A stretch of 5,191 bases of DNA from Bacteroidales bacterium UBA1736. GTDB taxonomy: Bacteria > Bacteroidota > Bacteroidia > Bacteroidales > UBA932. The notes under the pieces were generated by a model. The model had not been told where the DNA came from and made no database searches. It worked only from the letters and a program-made list of their open reading frames with translations. Below are positions 1 to 5,191 of the stretch, one piece after another. The stretch is from positions 47,526 through 52,716 of the forward strand of contig DCIC01000110.1 in NCBI GenBank assembly GCA_002315825.1. Reading direction: 5' to 3'. Both the position numbers and the translations under genes were made by a program. The first letter of the stretch is position 1; every line of letters begins with the position of its first letter.

Positions 1-258
1 ATCATCTCTTATGGCCCTCATAAGCAACTGCTCGGTGCCGTCGTCGTTCTTGATGGTCAGGGTGTCGTGAGTGATCTTCGGGATGGAGATATTGGGAAGA
101 GTGGACTCTGTGGAAGCCATCTGAAGGACTTCACCGGGTCCTTCGCTCTTCATTGTTGACAACTTCTTCTGGGGACCGCACGAAATCAGGAGAACCAGAA
201 TGGTCGTCACAGCCCCTGCCAGGAAGCGCAGATGTCGTATATTCAGTAATTTCCTCAT
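1..258 (-). CDS. Lipoprotein, N-terminal 86 residues (runs off window)
   Basis: An open frame starts with ATG at 258 and reads through to base 1 without a stop, giving 86 residues of a longer protein. The N-terminus is basic (MRKLLNIRHLRF) and is followed by a hydrophobic stretch at about residues 13-25 that ends in a lipobox, LLISC, with Cys27 as the expected lipidated residue (bases 178-180). A polar region rich in Lys, Ser and Thr follows. This shows a type II signal peptide, so the product should be anchored in the envelope. The motif CGPQKKL and the later stretch ending LLMRAIRD resemble, from memory, large Bacteroidales lipoproteins encoded beside DUF3575 genes; that link is tentative. 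The start lies one base past the stop of the DUF3575 gene, with no room for its own promoter or a clear ribosome binding site, so translation is probably coupled. The function is unknown. Confidence 0.8.
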   Translation of the reverse strand, partial: MRKLLNIRHLRFLAGAVTTILVLLISCGPQKKLSTMKSEGPGEVLQMASTESTLPNISIPKITHDTLTIKNDDGTEQLLMRAIRDD

Positions 259-259
259 A

Positions 260-817
260 TCAGAATACAAATACCAATGCTGCTGTAATATTGTCCAGGT
301 CAATGAATGCGCGAGGACCGGACTCGGCGGTGCGCAGTCTCATACAGTCAGTACATTCATACAGGTTGTGCTCCAGAAGATATCCTCCCCAGCCGCCGGC
401 TCCGAGCTCGATATTGAAGTGCTTGGAAATCATAAAGGTATATCCGACGGCCAATCCTGCGCCTGCGGCCTTGCCCTGATCGAGAGCGTGCCTCCAGGTG
501 CCGGTGATGGAATAGTCTGCATACTGACCTTTCAATTGGAACCACAATCCGGAGTTGACATACCAGAGCCAGTATCTTGCACCGATGTATCCGACCTTGT
601 TTTTGTTATAGATTGCCTCATCACCCTTGCTGAAATCCCAGGGGTTATATTTGCCTCCCGCAACGAGAGACACGTGCTGGGAAACGGAAAAGCCCAACTC
701 AAGGTTGGTCGTGCCGTAATTGGCCCAGTCGATGAGGTTGGTGCTTACCGTGAAGCGTTGAGCACTAGCATAATAAGAGAAAAGCGACAACGCAACAAGG
801 AGTATTATTTTTTTCAT
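260..817 (-). CDS. DUF3575-family outer-membrane beta-barrel protein
   Basis: This gene encodes 185 residues. A classical signal peptide covers residues 1-19 (MKKIILLVAL core, then ASA before Gln20), so the protein is exported. The mature part consists of alternating hydrophobic and polar stretches rich in Gly, Tyr and Trp, as in small outer-membrane barrels. It ends in the strand ALVFVF with a terminal Phe, the usual signal for insertion by the BAM machinery. The opening of the mature part (STNLIDWANYGTTNLELGFS) and a CxxC pair at Cys155/Cys158 match what I know of DUF3575, a Bacteroidales family of unknown function often found in envelope gene clusters. The gene follows a 79-base gap and probably begins a transcription unit; the lipoprotein gene starts one base after its stop. 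The ATG is preceded by an AT-rich leader without a Shine-Dalgarno motif, as is common in Bacteroidota. A structural or assembly role beside the lipoprotein is inferred only. Confidence 0.87.
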   Translation of the reverse strand: MKKIILLVALSLFSYYASAQRFTVSTNLIDWANYGTTNLELGFSVSQHVSLVAGGKYNPWDFSKGDEAIYNKNKVGYIGARYWLWYVNSGLWFQLKGQYADYSITGTWRHALDQGKAAGAGLAVGYTFMISKHFNIELGAGGWGGYLLEHNLYECTDCMRLRTAESGPRAFIDLDNITAALVFVF

Positions 818-849
818 ATTAAGTAGAGATTTTTATAAGTTGTAAGTCA

Positions 850-880
850 CTAAATTATTAATAATTATTGACATTCCAAG
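850..880 (-). promoter_or_regulatory. Candidate Bacteroidota-type promoter for the DUF3575 unit
   Basis: On the minus strand, CTTG (877-880) is followed after 19 bases by TAATTTAG (850-857). The Bacteroides housekeeping consensus is TTTG at -33 and TAnnTTTG at -7, so each box has one mismatch and the spacing is in the expected range. Transcription would begin about 25 bases before the ATG at 817. The site lies in the only real intergenic gap of the window. The region is very AT-rich, so a chance match is possible. Confidence 0.4.
853..866. repeat. 14-base perfect palindrome in the promoter spacer
   Basis: The sequence AATTATTAATAATT reads the same on both strands and lies largely in the spacer of the candidate promoter, overlapping its -7 box. 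Its position suits a binding site for a dimeric regulator. It is made only of A and T in an AT-rich gap, so it may have arisen by chance. Confidence 0.3.
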
Positions 881-896
881 GGAAAACTGCAAAAAA

Positions 897-2066
897 TCAT
901 ATCTTCCGGCCGTCGCAGAATACGCTCCTGATGCAGGAAGTGTCAGCGGAATAGACCCAATTGGAAATCAGATTGTAGTTTGGACGAAGGCGGATATTAG
1001 AAAGATCCACCAGGAGGAAATCTGCAAGATACCCTTCTTCTATCTTTCCGGCCTTCAGACCGAAGGCTTCGGCTCCGTTGACAGTCGCCCACGAGAGAAT
1101 CTCGGGTGCGGGGAGCAGCTCAGGGTCGCCCTCCAGCTTTGCGAGCAATGCGGCAAATTTCATTTCTTCCCTCATATCCAGATTGTTGTTGGATGAGGCC
1201 CCGTCAGTGCCTAGTGCGACCTTACATCCAGCCGCCTTGACGATCTCATAGGGGAAACGCCCGGATCCGAGCTTCATATTGGAACAAGGGCAGTGTGATA
1301 TTGTTACCCCTCTCTCGGCAAGGATATCCGCATCCTCTCTTGAAATATGCACACAGTGAGCGGCGATGACATCGGGACCGAGGATACCCAGGCTGTCCAG
1401 ATATTTGACGGGGGACATCCCGTGTTTCTTGACGCAATCGTCATATTCACTTCTGGTTTCACTGACGTGAGTGTGTATTCTGAGTCCGTTGTCGCGGGCA
1501 AACTCTGCGGTCTTTTTGTATTTCTCAGCTCCGACGGTGTATATTGCGTGTGGGGCCATCACCAGATGGATCCTACCTCCAGTGGGGTCCTTGAACTCTT
1601 GGATGAAGCGCTTCTTCTCCTCTGTCTGGGCCAGGGAATGGTTCTCCATAACGGTGATGCCTATCTCCGCTCTCAAGCCGGCTTTTGCAACCACATCGAT
1701 AGTCTCCTCGATGTTGAAGTACATATCGTTGAAGAGGACCGTACCGCTGGAGATCATTTCCTCTACGGCAAGTTCGCTTCCCTCGTGCATATCCTTGGGG
1801 GTCATCTTTTCTTCGAAGGGCCAGATGTATTCCGACAGCCATTTGAAAAGTGGCATATCATCCGCATAGCCTTTGAGAAGATTCATCGCTGCGTGTGTAT
1901 GCGTGTTGTAGAATGTCGGCAGGATGGCAAGACCTTCCGCCTGGATGACGTCCTGCGCTGTCAGAGATGACTCTGCATCACAAATGGCGGCGAACTTATT
2001 GCCTTCGATGAGGATGTCTGATTGTTTCCCCTCAAGGAAGACATTCTTTAGAAGAGTTGTTTTCAT
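897..2066 (-). CDS. mtaD: 5'-methylthioadenosine/S-adenosylhomocysteine deaminase-type amidohydrolase
   Basis: This gene encodes 389 residues of the amidohydrolase superfamily, TrzA/AtzA-MtaD branch: cytosolic, metal-dependent deaminases. Expected members remove the 6-amino group of 5'-methylthioadenosine or S-adenosylhomocysteine, by-products of SAM use. Visible landmarks in order are NTHTH (His56 and His58, metal ligands), APH (His173, substrate side), HTHVSE (His200 metal ligand, Glu203 catalytic), AHCVH (His237), HCPCSN (His258) and GTDGASSNN (Asp288 metal ligand). Residues 1-50 and 340-389 form the small beta-sandwich, including the usual EGYLADFLLVD segment. The length is slightly under the usual 400-440, but no motif is missing. 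Thr51 stands where PGF-type members have Gly. The ATG overlaps the stop of the upstream frame as ATGA, implying translational coupling. Substrate choice within this family cannot be read reliably from sequence; a related aminopurine or other nucleoside deaminase is the alternative. Confidence 0.88.
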   Translation of the reverse strand: MKTTLLKNVFLEGKQSDILIEGNKFAAICDAESSLTAQDVIQAEGLAILPTFYNTHTHAAMNLLKGYADDMPLFKWLSEYIWPFEEKMTPKDMHEGSELAVEEMISSGTVLFNDMYFNIEETIDVVAKAGLRAEIGITVMENHSLAQTEEKKRFIQEFKDPTGGRIHLVMAPHAIYTVGAEKYKKTAEFARDNGLRIHTHVSETRSEYDDCVKKHGMSPVKYLDSLGILGPDVIAAHCVHISREDADILAERGVTISHCPCSNMKLGSGRFPYEIVKAAGCKVALGTDGASSNNNLDMREEMKFAALLAKLEGDPELLPAPEILSWATVNGAEAFGLKAGKIEEGYLADFLLVDLSNIRLRPNYNLISNWVYSADTSCIRSVFCDGRKI

Positions 2067-3106
2067 ATTGTCTGGGCTTTTTGATATACTGATTTGGATG
2101 TTCCCTCTGAGGTAGTGTAGCTCTGAGGGTCACGGAATCCGAGGAGGAAGTCGTGGACGTTCATCCTCTTCTTGCCGGAAAGTTGCAGCTCGGTGATGGA
2201 GATTGCCCCATCCGAGGTGGCAATCGAGAGATAGCTCTTGCCGTCGGAGAAGATGGTCCCCGGAGCTGCAGGATAGTCCTGCTCCGCTTTTTGGGCTGAG
2301 AATATCTTCAGAGGGGTTGCGACTGTCTGAGAGCTTCCGTCTTCGGGGCTGATCTGAGTGCTGACCAGCTCTGTGAAAGCGCCGGGATACGGGCTCAGAC
2401 CTCGTATCAGATTGTAAATATGCTTGCTGGTATCGTTCCAATCTATGTGGCAGAGCTCCTTGCTGAGCTTGGGGGCAGGCTTGAGGATCTCGGACCCCTG
2501 AATGAAACTTCTCTGGACCCTGGTCTCGATGCTACCCTCGATGATGCCTTCTACAGTCTCCACTACCAGATCTGCTCCCATAGCCATAAGGGTGTCGTGC
2601 ACGGTCTCGGCGTTGTCGCTTTCGCTGATTTTACATTCTTCACGAAGAAGGATTGCGCCCGTGTCAATGTTGTTGTCGAGGAAGAAAGTCGTGACTCCCG
2701 TCTGGCGCTCTCCGTTGATGACGGCCCAGTTGATGGGCGCTGCCCCACGATACTGGGGAAGCAGAGCTGCGTGCAGATTGAAGGTGCCCAGACGGGGCAT
2801 TCTCCAGACTTCTTCGGGAAGCATCCTGAATGCGACCACTACAAACATATCGGCCTTGAAGGCTGCCAGAGCCTCCAGAAACTCCGGATCTTTGAGCTTG
2901 ACCGGCTGGAGGACAGGAATATTGTGGCTGACGGCATATTGCTTGACTGCGCTTTCGTTTACTTTCAGGCCTCTTCCGCTTGGCTTGTCGGCTACGGTCA
3001 CAACCCCGACCACATCATATCCCTTTGAAATGAGGGCGTCCAGAGATGCTACCGCAAACTCGGGAGTACCCATAAATACTATACGTGTCTTTTTGAACAA
3101 TCCCAT
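2063..3106 (-). other. fmt: Fmt module with possible independent internal start
   Basis: This stretch, from Met476 of the fused frame to its stop, equals a full-length Fmt of 347 residues (the E. coli enzyme has 315). The residues before the first beta strand, MGLFKKTRIVFMGTPEF, look like a natural Fmt N-terminus, so Met476 was probably the ancestral start codon. It is preceded by the purine-rich AAGAGAAAG three bases upstream on the coding strand, which might permit internal initiation. Met487 is a poorer start because it would cut off the first strand of the Rossmann fold. Free Fmt from this site is an inference. Confidence 0.45.
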
Positions 3107-4531
3107 AAACTTTCTCTTAATCTTTCTCCAGCGTGCCTTTGTCACGTCGGTGTTGAACAGGGCTGAATCGTGGATGGCCTTCCAAGTCAGGAAGGCACCT
3201 ATTGGCGCGAGCACATACGCAGAAATGAAGGCTCCGTTCAATGGTGACATTGCTCCATCCTTTGCCAGCTTGGAGCCGGAAATATCCACTACCCAGTACA
3301 ATACGAAGAAAAGGGCCGAAATGATGGCCGGCGTGCCGAGTCCTCCCTTGCGGATAAGTGCCCCGAGAGGTGCTCCTATAAAGAATAGCAGCAGACAGGC
3401 AAGAGCCCCCGCATATTTCTTTTGAATCTCCAGTTCCGTCCTTCTTAATGTATAGGTACAGTCGTACGCTTCTCTCTCAAAGGTCTGCATACTGTTGATG
3501 ATGTTCTCAGCTTCCTCTGCCGCCCTTCCGTGAGATACGACTCTCTCATAGTCACTTTTCCACTCCTGTGTCAGCTCGAGAGGAAAGGTCGAAAGACCTT
3601 TGGCCCTGGAACTGCTGTCCATCTGCTTCATATATTTGAGATGGGTGTTCTCCATCATTTCGGTGAAGAACTTGGCGTGAAGACTGTCTCCGACATTCTC
3701 CAGAGAGTCCTTTACGGCGTACAATTGCCTGATGTTCTGCGACTTGGTCTGACTTCCGAAACGGCTTTCGTCGGACTTCTCGAAGGCGTAGTTGGTCAGA
3801 GGTATGACCATCTCCTGCTTGTCGAAACTTATCCTCTGGAGCTGCCGTGTAGTATCGGGGTAATCGTAGGTGTTGGTCTCTTGATAGTTGGCGCCGCTGT
3901 ACATCGTGAATGTGAGGTAGTCCTTGTTTTTGGACATACGTATCTGGGCGGAGTCGGCTAGGGTGACTGTGGTGTTGCCCGACGTCCCGGTATGGTCATA
4001 CACCATTATTCCGTGCATCATCCCGTTCTTGCCTTCCGAGTCCTCCACCCTGAGGATATATCCGTCGATGCCGTCATAGAATGTGCCGGACGGGATCTTG
4101 ATCTCTTCCTTTGTCTTTCCGATATCGTCCCTGAGGGTGTATATCTTGTTGTAGGCAAAGGGGACGAGGTCGTTGGAGGTGAAGTACGCCCCGATGCTTA
4201 TGAGCATCGATGAAATGATCAGAGGCGAGAGAACCCTGGCGAGCGAGATGCCGGCGGACTTGATGGCCATCAGCTCGTTGTTCTCGGACAACTGCCCCAT
4301 TGTCATCATCGAAGCGAGCAGGGTTGCGAGCGGGAGAGCGAGGGGGAGAATGGTGCAGCTTCCCCACATAAGGAACTCGGCGACTACAAAGAAGCCGAGT
4401 CCTTTTCCGACAAGTTCATCGATGTACAGCCACAGGAACTGCATCACGAGGATGAAGATCACCACTATGAGAATGGCGAAAAACGGTCCTACGAAGGCTG
4501 TAAGGATGAATTTGTCAAATTTTTTAAGCAT
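2063..4531 (-). CDS. Fused LptF/LptG-family permease and methionyl-tRNA formyltransferase
   Basis: One uninterrupted frame of 822 residues carries two proteins that are normally separate. Residues 1-475 are an LptF/LptG permease, the transmembrane part of the LptBFGC exporter that lifts lipopolysaccharide from the inner membrane. Predicted membrane helices lie near 11-36, 56-78, 98-118, 374-394, 400-419 and 432-452, with a large periplasmic part between the third and fourth. Residues 476-822 are Fmt, which formylates initiator Met-tRNA using 10-formyltetrahydrofolate. They show RIVFMGTPEFAV, DKPSGRG, NLHAALLPQYRGAAPINW and DTGAIL, with the catalytic triad Asn585, His587 and Asp623, and a C-terminal tRNA-binding domain containing IDW and RGLSPYPGA. 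No key residue is missing. The permease has six helices and so should end in the cytosol, where Fmt works. The gene starts six bases after alaS and overlaps mtaD by four. I infer stop-codon loss between two abutting genes; an assembly or base-calling error remains possible. Confidence 0.9.
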   Translation of the reverse strand: MLKKFDKFILTAFVGPFFAILIVVIFILVMQFLWLYIDELVGKGLGFFVVAEFLMWGSCTILPLALPLATLLASMMTMGQLSENNELMAIKSAGISLARVLSPLIISSMLISIGAYFTSNDLVPFAYNKIYTLRDDIGKTKEEIKIPSGTFYDGIDGYILRVEDSEGKNGMMHGIMVYDHTGTSGNTTVTLADSAQIRMSKNKDYLTFTMYSGANYQETNTYDYPDTTRQLQRISFDKQEMVIPLTNYAFEKSDESRFGSQTKSQNIRQLYAVKDSLENVGDSLHAKFFTEMMENTHLKYMKQMDSSSRAKGLSTFPLELTQEWKSDYERVVSHGRAAEEAENIINSMQTFEREAYDCTYTLRRTELEIQKKYAGALACLLLFFIGAPLGALIRKGGLGTPAIISALFFVLYWVVDISGSKLAKDGAMSPLNGAFISAYVLAPIGAFLTWKAIHDSALFNTDVTKARWRKIKRKFMGLFKKTRIVFMGTPEFAVASLDALISKGYDVVGVVTVADKPSGRGLKVNESAVKQYAVSHNIPVLQPVKLKDPEFLEALAAFKADMFVVVAFRMLPEEVWRMPRLGTFNLHAALLPQYRGAAPINWAVINGERQTGVTTFFLDNNIDTGAILLREECKISESDNAETVHDTLMAMGADLVVETVEGIIEGSIETRVQRSFIQGSEILKPAPKLSKELCHIDWNDTSKHIYNLIRGLSPYPGAFTELVSTQISPEDGSSQTVATPLKIFSAQKAEQDYPAAPGTIFSDGKSYLSIATSDGAISITELQLSGKKRMNVHDFLLGFRDPQSYTTSEGTSKSVYQKAQTI

Positions 4532-4537
4532 CGGTCC

Positions 4538-5191
4538 TTATTTGGCTGCGCTTTCCATCAGATAGTTCAGAGCGTCGGCAAGGCCCTGTACATTCTTGCC
4601 TCCGGCAGTAGCCAGGCCGCTCTGTCCGCCGCCTCCTCCCTGAATGAACTTGGCAGCCTCCTTGATATCTTTGCCTGCATCCTTGCCTGCCTGCACGAGG
4701 TCGGAAGAATACATAAGGATCAGGTTGGGCTTGCCTTCGTACTCAAAGGCTGCCGCGAATGCGAAATTCTTCTCGGTTTTCTGCATACAGAGGGCTACTG
4801 TCCTCATAAACGCAGGGGTGCGGCCGCCCTCTTTGTAAACAGCAATCCTAAGGCCGCTGCCCTCGATGGTCTGTGCGGCATTGATAATCTTCTCTGCGTG
4901 GTATGCGGCTCTCTTGGCCTCATCGATTTCAAACTGCTTCTTGAATGAGGCGTTCTCGGTGATGAGGTGCTGGATGGAACCGATCAGGTTCTGAGGGTTG
5001 CCGAAGAGTGACTTGGCGTCCTTGATGGTGCTTTCAAGCCCGCATACATAATTGAGTGCGCCGACTCCCGTGACAGCTTCGATGCGTCGTATTCCGGCAG
5101 CGATTGCGCTTTCTGAAAGTATCTTGAAAAGTCCGATGGTACCGGTGGCGCTGGTGTGGCATCCGCCGCAGAGCTCGACGCTGGGGCCGAA
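4538..5191 (-). CDS. alaS: Alanyl-tRNA synthetase, C-terminal 217 residues (5' end outside window)
   Basis: The frame is open from base 5191 to a TAA at 4538-4540 and gives 217 residues, about the last quarter of a protein usually near 870. It starts in the editing domain (tRNA_SAD): VELCGGCHTSATGTIGLFKI holds the Cys-x3-His metal-binding pair (residues 8 and 12 of this fragment), followed by SESAIAAGIRRIEAVTG, a hallmark of the family. A helical, probably coiled-coil stretch follows at about residues 50-110. The end is the DHHA1/C-Ala domain with its glycine-rich GGGGGQSGLATAGGK segment. The enzyme charges tRNA-Ala in the cytosol and clears mischarged Ser or Gly. Most bacterial members read CGGTH where this one reads CGGCH. 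The fused permease-Fmt gene begins six bases downstream, so the two are probably co-transcribed. The catalytic aminoacylation domain lies outside the window. Confidence 0.95.
   Translation of the reverse strand, partial: FGPSVELCGGCHTSATGTIGLFKILSESAIAAGIRRIEAVTGVGALNYVCGLESTIKDAKSLFGNPQNLIGSIQHLITENASFKKQFEIDEAKRAAYHAEKIINAAQTIEGSGLRIAVYKEGGRTPAFMRTVALCMQKTEKNFAFAAAFEYEGKPNLILMYSSDLVQAGKDAGKDIKEAAKFIQGGGGGQSGLATAGGKNVQGLADALNYLMESAAK

Noticed and set aside
200..826. Plus-strand open frame of 208 codons
   Set aside because: It is antisense to the DUF3575 gene and to the start of the lipoprotein gene, both of which have clear signal peptides and family features. It has no recognisable domain.
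880..920. Possible terminator at the end of the deaminase gene, where a T-tract follows the stop on the minus strand
   Set aside because: The T-run is present, but I could not find a stable GC-rich stem immediately before it. The self-complementary bases around GGCC are too few and too far from the T-run.
1347..1970. Plus-strand open frame of 207 codons
   Set aside because: It is antisense to the deaminase gene, whose catalytic motifs are all intact. It is a shadow of that gene's codon usage.
2502..3425. Long plus-strand open frame of 307 codons
   Set aside because: It lies opposite the strongly supported permease-Fmt frame, its composition (rich in Arg, Ser, Thr and Ala) is typical of antisense reading, and it shows no recognisable domain.
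4531..4540. Shine-Dalgarno-like AAGGA before the permease start (TAAGGACCGATG)
   Set aside because: Only three bases separate AGGA from the ATG, which is too close for normal pairing, and Bacteroidota rarely rely on this motif. The alaS stop codon explains part of the match.

Overview
The window looks like chromosomal DNA from a member of the Bacteroidota, most likely the order Bacteroidales. The evidence is a DUF3575 outer-membrane barrel protein (a family I know from Bacteroidales), a methionyl-tRNA formyltransferase module whose sequence is of the Bacteroidales type, gene starts without a convincing Shine-Dalgarno sequence, and an AT-rich gap holding a plausible -33/-7 promoter of the Bacteroides kind. 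The species cannot be named from this sequence. Every gene I accept lies on the minus strand, so transcription runs from high to low coordinates. I see no RNA gene, mobile element or CRISPR array.

Right half, read 5191 to 897: a tightly packed housekeeping cluster. It opens with the C-terminal 217 residues of alanyl-tRNA synthetase (alaS, 4538-5191, 5' end outside the window). Six bases later comes an 822-residue open frame (2063-4531) that joins a complete LptF/LptG-type inner-membrane permease to a complete methionyl-tRNA formyltransferase (Fmt), with no stop codon between them. Its stop overlaps the start of an amidohydrolase of the MTA/SAH deaminase type (897-2066) in an ATGA overlap. The three are very probably co-transcribed. 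Two concern tRNA charging and initiation, one recycles a methionine-derived nucleoside, and the permease belongs to lipopolysaccharide export.

Left half, read 817 to 1: after the only intergenic gap, 79 bases, a second unit begins. It encodes a small secreted DUF3575 beta-barrel protein (260-817) and, one base later, the N-terminal 86 residues of a lipoprotein (1-258) that runs off the window. This looks like an envelope pair.

The most notable feature is the LptF/G-Fmt fusion. The join falls exactly where a normal Fmt would start (Met476, base 3106), so two abutting genes appear to have become one frame. Both halves keep their family hallmarks. The permease's C-terminus should be cytosolic, which would leave Fmt on the correct side of the membrane. 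Whether the cell makes one fused protein, also makes free Fmt from the internal start, or whether the join is a sequencing artefact cannot be settled from sequence alone.
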